Source of the DNA: JBGTIS01 sp041745535 | Lineage (GTDB): Bacteria; Bacteroidota; Bacteroidia; Cytophagales; Cyclobacteriaceae | Direction: 5' to 3' | DNA: 36,662 nucleotides | Assembly (NCBI GenBank): GCA_041745535.1 | Contig: JBGTIS010000037.1 | Span: 1-36,662 of the forward strand | Part shown: positions 9,534 through 18,122 of the stretch, piece after piece | How the letters are laid out: every line of letters starts with the position of its first letter | Numbering within the stretch: position 1 is the first letter of the stretch | Translations under genes and position numbers: made by a program | Notes under the pieces: model-generated | Told to the model about the DNA's origin: nothing | What the model saw: the letters and a program-made list of their open reading frames with translations, nothing else | The model's database searches: none

Positions 9534-10787
9534 ATGCTAAACCGCCTTTTTTACAGCTTAATTTGTCTATTGTTATTTTTGGTTCCAGTCCAGAACCAGG
9601 CCCAGTCCACCGAATCAGCCGGTAATACAACCGGCATCCGCTGGCAGCATTACTCATCAGCCAAAGGGGATTTGCCCGTTCCGAATGCCGGAAAACAGCA
9701 AACTGCTGCCATTGTAACCGATATTGACAAAGACGGGATCAACGATTTCGTGATTACCGAACGTACCCTGGCCCCATCAGTGGTTTGGTACAGGAAAAAT
9801 AAGAATGGCTGGAGCCGCTACCTGTTGGAAGCCAATGCCCTGCACATCGAGGCTGGTGCCACCCATTACGATGTGGATGGTGATGGCGATGAAGACATCA
9901 TTTGTGGGGGCGATTTTATGAGCAATGAAGTGTGGTGGTGGGAAAATCCTTATCCTACCTTCCAAACAGAAAAACCCTGGGTTCGGCATGCAATCAAAAA
10001 ATCGGGTAGCAACAAACACCACGACCAATTAGTGGGAGATTTTGACGGTGATGGCACCGCAGAACTGGTCTGCTGGAACCAGTCGGCACAGAACCTGTTC
10101 CTGGCCAAAATTCCTGAAAACCCGAAACAGGCCGAAGCATGGGATTTACAGATCATTTACTATTACAATACCGACAGCCAGATGGAACAACTGGGGCAGG
10201 ACAGATACCCTGCCTGGAAAGGCGTGAATGAACACGAGGGTTTGGCCAAAGCCGACATCGATAGCGATGGCATTGAAGATATTGTCGGTGGAGGCCGCTG
10301 GTTTAAATATGATGGAAAGGGCGGTTATCTGGAGAATATCATCGATGCCAGCTATACTTTTACCCGCTCAGCCGCAGGGCAATTCATAGCAGGAGGCCGG
10401 CCTGAAATTATTCTGATAGTCGGCGATGGCAAAGCCCCCATGCGGCTGTATGAATGGCAAAAAGGTACCTGGAAAGGAAAAACCATAGCAGATGAACTCA
10501 ATAATGGGCATACCCTGGAAATAATAGATTTCAATCACGATGGGCATATGGATATCTTTAGTGCCGAAATGGGGTTTGAGCAGGGAAATCCGGAGGCAAA
10601 AATCCGAATCCTGCTGGGCGATGGGAATGGAAATTTTACCGAAACTGTAGTAGCGAAAGGTTTTGGCGTACACGAAGGAAAAATAGCCGACCTGGATGGT
10701 GATGGCGATTATGATATTCTGGGGAAACCCTATGCCTGGCAAACACCCAGACTGGATATCTGGATCAACGAAGGCCCTTTGAAATAA
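9534..10787 (+). CDS. Exported FG-GAP/VCBS-repeat protein (Ca-binding beta-propeller)
   Basis: The 417-residue protein has a signal peptide (hydrophobic 4-18, cleavage near QAQS at about 24). At least six DxDxDG-type calcium loops repeat along it: DIDKDGINDF, DVDGDGDEDI, DFDGDGTAEL, DIDSDGIEDI, DFNHDGHMDI and DLDGDGDYDI. The spacing is typical of a seven-bladed VCBS/FG-GAP propeller. Such proteins bind ligands or act as scaffolds and rarely have catalytic activity of their own. Its stop is 20 nt upstream of the PQQ dehydrogenase, so the two are probably made together. A shared role outside the inner membrane is inferred from this spacing. Confidence 0.85.
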   Translation: MLNRLFYSLICLLLFLVPVQNQAQSTESAGNTTGIRWQHYSSAKGDLPVPNAGKQQTAAIVTDIDKDGINDFVITERTLAPSVVWYRKNKNGWSRYLLEANALHIEAGATHYDVDGDGDEDIICGGDFMSNEVWWWENPYPTFQTEKPWVRHAIKKSGSNKHHDQLVGDFDGDGTAELVCWNQSAQNLFLAKIPENPKQAEAWDLQIIYYYNTDSQMEQLGQDRYPAWKGVNEHEGLAKADIDSDGIEDIVGGGRWFKYDGKGGYLENIIDASYTFTRSAAGQFIAGGRPEIILIVGDGKAPMRLYEWQKGTWKGKTIADELNNGHTLEIIDFNHDGHMDIFSAEMGFEQGNPEAKIRILLGDGNGNFTETVVAKGFGVHEGKIADLDGDGDYDILGKPYAWQTPRLDIWINEGPLK

Positions 10788-10807
10788 CTACTTAAATAAC
10801 AGCTTGC

Positions 10808-12970
10808 ATGTACTACCGATTCTCTAAAATACCTTTATTAGCTGCCCTTAGCCTACTGCTTGTGCTGCTGGAAAGTTGCCATACCGTAGCTCAGGAAAAT
10901 ACTTTGGTGACTGATACTGATTATGACCAATGGCAATCTTACCGCGGCAATCCCGCAAGCACGCAGTATTCTTCGCTCGATCAGATCAATACCACCAATG
11001 TAAAGCAATTGCAGGTAGCCTGGGAATACCATACCGGCGATCCGCTGGAACGCTCGGCCATTCAGTGCAATCCTATTATGGTGAATGAGCGTTTGTACAT
11101 CACTTCCCCACAGTTAAAACTGATCGCGCTGGATGCGGCTACCGGACAGGAACAATGGAAGTTTGACCCGTTTGAAGGTGAAAATGCCAGAGGGGTAAAC
11201 CGGGGCATGACCTATTGGGAACAAGGTGATGACCAGCGCATTGTCTATTCTGCCGGATATTACCTGTACGTGCTGAATGCCCAAACCGGAAAACTTATTA
11301 CCGATTTTGGCGATGCCGGAAAAATAGACCTGCGGCAAAACCTGGGCCGTGATCCGGAAACACTGGACTTGTGGATAAACTCACCGGCGGTGGTGTACAA
11401 AAACCTGGTTATTGTAGGTTCGGCCATGGGAGAAGGATATGATGCCTCGCCCGGCCACATTCGTGCCTACAACATCAAAACAGGAGCAATGGTCTGGATT
11501 TTTCATACCATTCCCTATCCGGATGAATTTGGCTACGATACCTGGGATGCAGACGACTGGCAAACCGTAGGTGGCACCAACAGCTGGGGTGGCCTGAGCC
11601 TGGACGAAAAGCGGGGTTGGGTGTTTGCCGCAACCGGTTCGCCTGCTTTCGACTTTTATGGGGGTAACCGCAAAGGACAGAATTTATTTGGCAATTGCGT
11701 ACTGGCGCTGAATGCTGAAACCGGAGAAAGAATCTGGCATTATCAGATTATTCACCACGATTTGTGGGATTATGACCTGCCCTGCGCACCCAATCTGGTT
11801 ACCATTAATGTGGATGGTAAACCGGTAGATGCTGCCGTGCAGGTTACCAAAACCGGCCATGTGTTCGTACTCAATCGGGAAACCGGCGAAGCTTTGTTTC
11901 CGGTAGAAGAACGTCCGGTCCCGGCCAGCGACCTGGATGGCGAAATGGCCTGGCCTACCCAGCCTTTTCCCACCAAACCACCTGCTTTCGTCAGGCAGGG
12001 CGTAACCCTTGATGACCTTTCTGATATATCTGAAGAAGCCCATCAGCATGCCTTAAAAATTTTAGAAGTTTCCCGCAGCGAAGGCATTTTTACTCCCCCC
12101 AGTGCGCGGGGTTCCATCGCCCTGCCGGGTACCCGGGGTGGTGCCGAATGGGGCGGTGCTTCCTTTGATCCGGAAACGGGTATTTTATATGTGAATGCCA
12201 ATGAAATGGGCAATGTGGTGAACATGAAAAAGGTAGCCATAGAAAATAATTCTTCGGTGGAACTGGCGTCTAATCAGCCCGGCGGTAAAGCACTGTTTCA
12301 ACTGCATTGCGGTACCTGCCATGGCCTGGACCTGCAGGGGCAACCGCCCGCTATCCCTGCTTTGAAAAACCTTCCGGATCGGTTTACCCAGCAGGTAGCC
12401 GACAGTATTATAAAAAATGGGAAAGGACAAATGCCTGCATTCGCGCATTTGGCGGAAACAGAAAGGGTCAGAATTGTCAATTATCTGTTTGGCAAAGAAG
12501 AAGAAACACAGACGCAAGGCGGAGCAGAAGACATTCAAAATTATCAGTATGTACATGCAGGCTGGAACCAGTTTTTAGACGAGCAGGGTTATCCGGCCAT
12601 TAAGCCGCCCTGGGGTACCATGAATGCCATCAATCTAAATTCCGGTGACATCGAGTGGCAGGTTCCGCTGGGCGAATTCGCGGCACTTACCCAAAAAGGT
12701 ATTCCCGCTACCGGCACCCAAAATCTGGGCGGCAGCGTGGTTACTGCTGGCGGACTGGTATTTATTGGCGCTACGATGGACGAAAAAATCAGGGCCTTCG
12801 ACAAAAAGACCGGGGAAATTCTGTGGGAGGCCCAACTTCCCGCCGGCGGCTATGCGACACCTGCTATCTATCAAGTTGATAACAAACAATACCTGGTAAT
12901 CGCTGCTGGCGGTGGCGGCAAATGCGGTACACCTTCCGGAGATGCTTATGTGGCTTTTTCACTGCCATAG
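10808..12970 (+). CDS. PQQ-dependent dehydrogenase with inserted cytochrome c domain (lipoprotein)
   Basis: The 720-residue quinohemoprotein has a lipobox (LESC, Cys24). The N-terminal half is a PQQ-type propeller with the family opening WQSYRGNPASTQYSSLDQIN and repeated tryptophan-docking motifs (ALDAATGQEQWKFD, ALNAETGERIWHYQ, VLNRETGEALF). A heme-c site C501-G-T-C504-H505 follows, with Met542 (GQMPAF) as probable axial ligand. The propeller then resumes (IKPPWGTMNAINLNSGDIEW, AFDKKTGEILWEAQ), so the cytochrome is inserted between blades rather than placed at the C-terminus. It should oxidise an alcohol or sugar in the periplasm and pass electrons to the respiratory chain. No PQQ biosynthesis gene is in the window; the cofactor may be scavenged or made elsewhere. 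Confidence 0.9.
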   Translation: MYYRFSKIPLLAALSLLLVLLESCHTVAQENTLVTDTDYDQWQSYRGNPASTQYSSLDQINTTNVKQLQVAWEYHTGDPLERSAIQCNPIMVNERLYITSPQLKLIALDAATGQEQWKFDPFEGENARGVNRGMTYWEQGDDQRIVYSAGYYLYVLNAQTGKLITDFGDAGKIDLRQNLGRDPETLDLWINSPAVVYKNLVIVGSAMGEGYDASPGHIRAYNIKTGAMVWIFHTIPYPDEFGYDTWDADDWQTVGGTNSWGGLSLDEKRGWVFAATGSPAFDFYGGNRKGQNLFGNCVLALNAETGERIWHYQIIHHDLWDYDLPCAPNLVTINVDGKPVDAAVQVTKTGHVFVLNRETGEALFPVEERPVPASDLDGEMAWPTQPFPTKPPAFVRQGVTLDDLSDISEEAHQHALKILEVSRSEGIFTPPSARGSIALPGTRGGAEWGGASFDPETGILYVNANEMGNVVNMKKVAIENNSSVELASNQPGGKALFQLHCGTCHGLDLQGQPPAIPALKNLPDRFTQQVADSIIKNGKGQMPAFAHLAETERVRIVNYLFGKEEETQTQGGAEDIQNYQYVHAGWNQFLDEQGYPAIKPPWGTMNAINLNSGDIEWQVPLGEFAALTQKGIPATGTQNLGGSVVTAGGLVFIGATMDEKIRAFDKKTGEILWEAQLPAGGYATPAIYQVDNKQYLVIAAGGGGKCGTPSGDAYVAFSLP

Positions 12971-13058
12971 GTTAAAGAACAGGAAGCATGGTAAATTTTA
13001 CAGCGCTTGTTATTTTCTTGCCTAATTCGTATTTTAATATGTAAATTCATGGTGCTGT

Positions 13059-13940
13059 ATGCTGAACTTTTATGATTATATCGCCAACGAAAAATTCTTA
13101 AAGCAATTTAAAGTAAATGATCTCCTCTTTACCATCTACGATTGTCTGGTAGAGGAAACCCGTTTTGGCATGTGGACCCATCACAATTATTTCGCTTATG
13201 TGATCAGCGGCAAAAAAATATGGAAAACTTCTGAAAGGGAATATCTGGTAGGGCAGGGCGATGCTATTTTCGTAAAAAAAAGCGGACATATCGCGCACCA
13301 GATTTTTGAGGATAAATTCTGCGTACTCCTTGTTTTTGTACCCGACGATTTCATCAGGCAGGTCAGTCATAATTCTCAGCTCAAAGCTGAAAACACAGGC
13401 CCTGATGGAAATATAGATTCGGTAATCCCATTACAGATGGATGAAGTATTAGCGGGTTGTTTTCAGTCGATGCTTACCTATTTTACACAATCGGGTCCAC
13501 CGCCCAAAAGCCTTTTGGAAATCAAATTCAAAGAGTTGCTCATCAACATCCTTTCCGGTACGCATAACCCGCCGCTGAACGGTTATTTCAGAAAGCTTTG
13601 CAGCCATACCAAAATTTCTATCAGAGAAATTATGCAGGCGAATTTTATGTATAATATGAGCCTGGAAGAATTTGCCCGCCTATGCGGAAGAAGTTTATCT
13701 ACTTTTAAGCGCGATTTCATTAAAACGTATGGCACCTCACCAGGAAAATGGTTAACCGAAAACCGGCTGAAATACAGTAAATATTTACTGGAAAATACCG
13801 AAGAGGATATCGGTGGAATAGCTTTTGAAAGCGGGTTTGAAAATAAGTCGCATTTCATCCGGATATTTAAAGAAAAATATGGGATCCCTCCCCTGCATTA
13901 CAGAAAAACAACTGCTTACCGATTTCCAGCAAAACTTTGA
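13059..13940 (+). CDS. AraC-family transcriptional regulator
   Basis: The 293-residue protein has an N-terminal cupin-like sensing region (about 20-120, including MWTHHNYFAYVISG and GDAIFVKKSGH) and a C-terminal double helix-turn-helix of the HTH_18 type from about 190. The second recognition helix region reads FESGFENKSHFIRIFKEKYG, then PLHYRK, the standard AraC ending. No signal peptide or membrane segment is present. It lies between the PQQ dehydrogenase and the acyl-CoA-dehydrogenase-like gene, all on the plus strand, and is the only intact regulator in the catabolic island. It is therefore the natural candidate to switch the sulfatase, dehydrogenase and flavoprotein genes on in response to a small ligand (inference). 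Confidence 0.9.
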   Translation: MLNFYDYIANEKFLKQFKVNDLLFTIYDCLVEETRFGMWTHHNYFAYVISGKKIWKTSEREYLVGQGDAIFVKKSGHIAHQIFEDKFCVLLVFVPDDFIRQVSHNSQLKAENTGPDGNIDSVIPLQMDEVLAGCFQSMLTYFTQSGPPPKSLLEIKFKELLINILSGTHNPPLNGYFRKLCSHTKISIREIMQANFMYNMSLEEFARLCGRSLSTFKRDFIKTYGTSPGKWLTENRLKYSKYLLENTEEDIGGIAFESGFENKSHFIRIFKEKYGIPPLHYRKTTAYRFPAKL

Positions 13941-14021
13941 ACTCCTGAGTATATTTTCTAACCTTCACAGTAAACGACCTTAGGGCATTCCTGCCTACTT
14001 TTGAAAAGGATTGAAAACTAA

Positions 14022-15176
14022 ATGTACCTGTATATGGAAACACTAAGCAATGAAAAACTAAAAATAACCCACTGGCTGGAACTCACAGCCCAACTCGGAA
14101 AAATATTTGCCCAAAGGGCCTCCCAATATGACCATACCGATAGTTTTGTAAAGGAAAACTATGACACACTGAAGGAACACCACTTTTTTTCTGCCACAAT
14201 TCCCGAAGAATTAGGAGGTTATGGGGTATCACATACTGATATGTGCGATATGCTGAGAACCCTGGCACAGCATTGCGGTTCAACCGCTCTGGCCCTTTCC
14301 ATGCACCAGCATTTGCTGGCAGCCAACATCTGGAAATACAGGCATGGCAAAGGGGGAGAGGAAACCCTGAGAAAAGTAGCAACCAACAACCTGATATTAA
14401 TCAGCACCGGTGCTGGCGACTGGCTGGAATCTAACGGGACCATGGAAAAAACAGAAGGTGGTTACCGGGTTACCGCTCAGAAATATTTCGCCAGTCAGGC
14501 ACCTGCCGGCCACGTACTGGTTACCAGCGCTCCGTATCATGATCCGGAAAAAGGCTGGCAGGTACTGCACTTTCCGGTACCTATGCAGGCTGAAGGCGTT
14601 TCGGTAATGGACAACTGGTATACCCTGGGCATGCGTGGTACGGGCTCGCACACCGTAAAGCTTGAAAACGTATTTGTTCCTGAATCGGCTGTTGTTTTAC
14701 AACGCCCACAGGGAGAATACCATCCGTTCTGGAATGTGGTACTTACGGTGGCCATGCCGCTCATTATGTCGGTATATGTAGGCATTGCCGAACGCGCGGC
14801 GCAGATTGCTATCGGGAAAGTGAAAAGCCACAGGAAACCGGCATCACCTTTTCTGATTGGAGAACTGAATAATGAACTGACCCTGGCCCGGGTACTTTTG
14901 AAAGATATGATCAGCATCACCAATAACTACGATTTCCAGCCTGACAACAAAAATGGAGAAGCCATATTAACCCGAAAAACCCTGGTAGCCAATGCCTGTG
15001 TGAAAACGGTGGCCAAAGCTATGGAAGTGGTTGGCGGACAAAGTTTCTTCAGAAGCCTGGAACTGGAACGCCTGTTCAGAGACGTGCAGGCTGGTGTTTT
15101 TCATCCGCTTGCGGAAAAAGACCAGCAGCAGCTTTGTGGAAAATGGATACTGGATGAAAATTCCAGTAGTAATTAA
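14022..15176 (+). CDS. Acyl-CoA dehydrogenase-like flavoprotein
   Basis: The 384-residue protein matches the ACAD fold: N-terminal helical part with FSATIPEELGGYGVS, middle beta domain with LGMRGTGSHTVKLENVFVP, and a C-terminal helical domain ending LERLFRDVQAGVFHPLAEKD. It lacks the YEGT-type end typical of fatty-acid enzymes. That C-terminal form and the absence of an obvious catalytic Glu are seen in the HpaH/DszC-like branch, in which some members are flavin-dependent monooxygenases, so a dehydrogenase label is not certain. The start may be the second Met (14034), which gives MET-; both are in frame. No signal peptide is present, so it acts in the cytoplasm on something the exported enzymes release (inference). 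Confidence 0.8.
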   Translation: MYLYMETLSNEKLKITHWLELTAQLGKIFAQRASQYDHTDSFVKENYDTLKEHHFFSATIPEELGGYGVSHTDMCDMLRTLAQHCGSTALALSMHQHLLAANIWKYRHGKGGEETLRKVATNNLILISTGAGDWLESNGTMEKTEGGYRVTAQKYFASQAPAGHVLVTSAPYHDPEKGWQVLHFPVPMQAEGVSVMDNWYTLGMRGTGSHTVKLENVFVPESAVVLQRPQGEYHPFWNVVLTVAMPLIMSVYVGIAERAAQIAIGKVKSHRKPASPFLIGELNNELTLARVLLKDMISITNNYDFQPDNKNGEAILTRKTLVANACVKTVAKAMEVVGGQSFFRSLELERLFRDVQAGVFHPLAEKDQQQLCGKWILDENSSSN

Positions 15177-15342
15177 AATTTTCAACATACTAAACCCGAC
15201 TTTCCGGCCAGACAGAAAAAATCATTGGTTTCATAGGCCAGATATTCTCTTAAATTTTGCTGAAATACCTGAATAATTTTACATTTAACCCGGCAAAAAA
15301 ATATTTGCCTGCTCTGTAAAATTAAAAAAGCAAAATTCAAGC

Positions 15343-16830
15343 ATGAAAAAAAGAGGGTCTGTCAGTTTGTTCCTTATGATATTACCAGCCTGCATCGGCC
15401 TGTTTACTGTCGCATGTTCCGGCGAAAAATCTGTCGTAAAACCTAATTTTCTCTTTATTCTGGTAGATGACCTGGGCTGGAAAGACCTGGGTTGTTTTGG
15501 CAGTACTTTTTATGAAACTCCCAATCTGGACCAACTGGCTGCCCAGGGCATCCGGTTTACCAATGCCTATGCCGCCTGCCCGGTTTGTTCGCCCACCCGG
15601 GCCAGCATCATGACGGGCAAATATCCGGCACGTATGCGAACTACCGATTGGTTTGGCGCGCCTCAGCCTGATAATGTCCAAAATCACTGGACCAAAAACA
15701 AACCCCTGCTGCCTGCTCCTTATCAGGAAGATCTGCCGCTGGAGGAAAAAACCATAGCCGAAGCATTGAAAGAAAATGGATACAGCACTTTCTTCGCTGG
15801 TAAATGGCACCTGGGTCACGATTCTGTGTACTGGCCTGAAAATCAGGGCTTCGATATCAATAAGGGTGGATTCCGTGCCGGTTCTCCGCAGCGTCAGGGT
15901 GAAGCCAATGGCTATTTCTCTCCCTACGGCAATCCGCGGCTCGAAGACGGGCCTGTCGGAGAATTCCTGCCCGACCGGCTGGCTACTGAAACCGTCAATT
16001 TCATCGAACAAAACAAGGAAAAGCCCTTTTTTGCTTATCTGTCTTTTTATTCCGTTCATACTCCGCTGCAAACACGTGAAGATCTGGAACAGAAGTATGT
16101 GTTAAAGAAAGAGAAATCGCATCTGGAAGATGAGTGGGGCACAGAAGGCGACAATAAAGTACGGCAGGCGCAATGCCTACCCGTGTATGCCGGTATGGTA
16201 GAAGCCATGGACCTGGCAGTAGGAAAAGTGCTGGAAAAACTGAGAGAAAGTGGATTAGACGAAAATACGGTAGTTATTTTTATGTCTGACAACGGCGGCC
16301 TTTCCACCGCGGAAGGTCATCCCACTTCAAATTTACCCTTACGGGCTGGCAAAGGCTGGTTGTATGAAGGCGGCATTCGCGAACCCATGATTGTGAAATG
16401 GCCCGGTCAGACCAAAGCTGGCACCACCTGCGAAAATCCCGTAACCAGTACCGATTTTTATCCTACTATCCTGGAAATGGCAGGCTTGCCCCCGTTGCCT
16501 GAACAACACCAGGACGGTAAAAGCATGGTATCGCTGCTAAAGGGTGAACAGGGAGAACAAAGAGACTTTTTCTGGCATTATCCGCATTATGGCAATCAGG
16601 GAGGTTCGCCGGGTTCGGCCATCCGCGAAGGCGACTGGAAACTGATTGAGTGGTTTGAAACCGGCCGGAATCCGGAATTATACAACCTGAAGAATGACAT
16701 GGGCGAGACCAACAATGTATGGCAGGATCATCCCGATCTGGCCGACAGCCTGCAACAGAAACTCGATGTATGGCGCAAAGCGGTGAACGCCAGGTTTCCG
16801 GCACCTAATCCGGCTTACAAACCGATCTGA
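15343..16830 (+). CDS. Sulfatase lipoprotein (family S1, Cys-type)
   Basis: The 495-residue protein has a lipobox (TVAC, Cys25). Metal ligands appear in VDDLGW (Asp42/Asp43), and the activation motif is C82-S-P-T-R86-A-S-I-M-T-G92, with Cys82 the formylglycine precursor. Also present are GKWHLGH near residue 155, VIFMSDNGG and AGKGWLYEGGIREPM, all standard for arylsulfatase A-like enzymes. It differs strongly from the sulfatase at 7179 (different motif context and C-terminal part), so the two are not recent duplicates and may remove sulfate from different positions. It starts 166 nt after the flavoprotein and needs anSME maturation encoded elsewhere. Confidence 0.93.
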   Translation: MKKRGSVSLFLMILPACIGLFTVACSGEKSVVKPNFLFILVDDLGWKDLGCFGSTFYETPNLDQLAAQGIRFTNAYAACPVCSPTRASIMTGKYPARMRTTDWFGAPQPDNVQNHWTKNKPLLPAPYQEDLPLEEKTIAEALKENGYSTFFAGKWHLGHDSVYWPENQGFDINKGGFRAGSPQRQGEANGYFSPYGNPRLEDGPVGEFLPDRLATETVNFIEQNKEKPFFAYLSFYSVHTPLQTREDLEQKYVLKKEKSHLEDEWGTEGDNKVRQAQCLPVYAGMVEAMDLAVGKVLEKLRESGLDENTVVIFMSDNGGLSTAEGHPTSNLPLRAGKGWLYEGGIREPMIVKWPGQTKAGTTCENPVTSTDFYPTILEMAGLPPLPEQHQDGKSMVSLLKGEQGEQRDFFWHYPHYGNQGGSPGSAIREGDWKLIEWFETGRNPELYNLKNDMGETNNVWQDHPDLADSLQQKLDVWRKAVNARFPAPNPAYKPI

Positions 16831-16902
16831 TAAGTATGCGGGAAAACAAATTTTTCGGATCCCGATTCATTTCCATGATACGTTGCATATAAATAAAGCA
16901 CT

Positions 16903-17379
16903 ATGGCACAGCAGACTGACTATATACGGCAACAACTGGTAAAACACATTAAAGGCGGCACTGCTTTTATGCCCATAGAGGAGATGCTCAAAGACATTCC
17001 TTTTCAAAAACTGGGCGTAGTGCCCGAGCATCTGCCTTATTCATTCTGGCAGCAATTTTATCACCTGCGGTTTGCCCAGTACGATATCCTCGACTTTTCC
17101 CGAAATCCGGATTACGAATCAGCGCAGTGGCCCAAAGACTACTGGCCGGAAAATGAAGCGCCGGAAAATGAAGCGGAATGGAAAGCCTTGGTAAACCGGT
17201 TTTTCAGCGAACGGCAGGAATTTATTGATTTGCTGCTGGATCCGGCCAACGACCTGTATGTACCCTTTCCGCATGGCAACGGGCAAACCCTGTACCGCGA
17301 AGCCATACTGATTATTGAGCACAACGCCTACCACACCGGCCAACTGTTGATTATCCTAAGGCTTTTAGGGTTGCATTGA
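16903..17379 (+). CDS. DinB-family protein (four-helix, metal-site fold)
   Basis: The 158-residue protein has the DinB/YfiT helical-bundle pattern with three histidines in the usual ligand positions: His54 (FYHLRF), His140 and His144 (IEHNAYHTGQLLI). Members are putative thiol-dependent or metal-dependent enzymes of mostly unknown substrate. The first helix region contains QLVKHIKGG. Residues 82-91 are a perfect duplication, PENEA PENEA, produced by a 15-bp tandem repeat. It follows the second sulfatase after 72 nt on the same strand and is the last gene of the island. It has no signal peptide. A role in the pathway is not shown. Confidence 0.8.
   Translation: MAQQTDYIRQQLVKHIKGGTAFMPIEEMLKDIPFQKLGVVPEHLPYSFWQQFYHLRFAQYDILDFSRNPDYESAQWPKDYWPENEAPENEAEWKALVNRFFSERQEFIDLLLDPANDLYVPFPHGNGQTLYREAILIIEHNAYHTGQLLIILRLLGLH
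17146..17175 (+). repeat. Perfect 15-bp tandem duplication inside the DinB gene
   Basis: Two identical copies of ccggaaaatgaagcg lie head to tail and keep the frame, adding PENEA. This is a length-variable site in the loop before the helix starting EWKALV. Confidence 0.9.
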
Positions 17380-17459
17380 TTGTTTTCAGTAAGATATCAC
17401 CATTAAAAATTTGCGTTATAGTTTAGGATTTTAATGGGCAGCTTTTTATTCGAATTTCC

Positions 17460-17792
17460 TTATCTCATATATTGCTCAATTTCTTCTTTTAATGGGCTTA
17501 GGTGCTTCTTTAAAATGGTCCAGATTATTCTGTCATCAATATTATCATAGGAATGAATAAGTCTGTTTCTAAGGTTGATAATTTGTTTGGCATTAGCCAG
17601 CGTACTGGTTGAAGACGCTTTTGAAAATTTGTTGACCGCTTCTCCAATTATGCCAAGATGTCTCTCGACAGCTCCTTTTACCAAAAGGTTTCCTTTGTAT
17701 TGCTCAAACGAAGCTATTTTCTCTGTAAACGAGTTGATGAGATGAATAGAATGCAATATGTCAGACAAATACTTTTTCTCCTTGTCCGTCAT
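17460..17792 (-). CDS. hepT: HepT-like HEPN toxin (RNase) of a MntA/HepT system
   Basis: The 110-residue all-helical protein carries the HEPN motif in the exact HepT form, R75-N-R-L-I-H80-S-Y82 (RX4HXY), in which Arg/His cut RNA and the Tyr is the residue reported to be AMPylated by MntA-type antitoxins. Family features such as AVERHLGIIGEAVNKFS precede it. Its ATG lies inside the upstream nucleotidyltransferase gene, overlapping by 32 nt in another frame, which ties translation of toxin to antitoxin. Toxin activity is known from family members and not shown here. Confidence 0.9.
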   Translation of the reverse strand: MTDKEKKYLSDILHSIHLINSFTEKIASFEQYKGNLLVKGAVERHLGIIGEAVNKFSKASSTSTLANAKQIINLRNRLIHSYDNIDDRIIWTILKKHLSPLKEEIEQYMR

Positions 17793-18096
17793 AAATTAGT
17801 TTCTTTGTGGAGGTTATACTTTTTTTAAGGTATGGATTGGTTATTGATTCTTCAGTTAATAAATCTACTCTTTTTCCAAATAATGATTCCAGTTGGTCCC
17901 AAAATGACAACAATGCTTCTCCATACTCAATAGGATCAGTAATGCTTAATTTAACAATCACATCAATATCGCTATTAACCGGGTCAAAGTGATCGGTGAT
18001 CGATGATCCGAAAGCATAGACTTTATCTACCTTGTGTGCTCTGCACAGGCTAATAAACTCACCGTATTTTTCATGAATCATTCTAGATATGTACAT
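17761..18096 (-). CDS. mntA: MntA-like minimal nucleotidyltransferase antitoxin
   Basis: The 111-residue protein has the minimal nucleotidyltransferase core: Gly30-Ser31 (VYAFGSSITDHF), then Asp43 and Asp45 (SDIDVIV), with VDLLTEESI as the third-strand acidic region. This matches the GSxnDxD signature of MntA-type AMP-transferases, although 11 rather than 10 residues separate GS and DxD. The gene precedes hepT and overlaps it by 32 nt, the normal order of the pair. An alternative start at Met6 (18081) would shorten the N-terminus by five residues. It is preceded by a decayed second nucleotidyltransferase gene. Confidence 0.9.
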   Translation of the reverse strand: MYISRMIHEKYGEFISLCRAHKVDKVYAFGSSITDHFDPVNSDIDVIVKLSITDPIEYGEALLSFWDQLESLFGKRVDLLTEESITNPYLKKSITSTKKLIYDGQGEKVFV

Positions 18097-18122
18097 AAAT
18101 CAAATATAATCAGATTTATGCT

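Noticed and set aside
15382..16071. 229-codon minus-strand ORF opposite the second sulfatase
   Set aside because: It overlaps the N-terminal half of an intact sulfatase and shows no domain or signal.
5312..17379. A polysaccharide utilisation locus
   Set aside because: No SusC, SusD, glycoside hydrolase or lyase is present between these coordinates; sulfatases alone are not enough.
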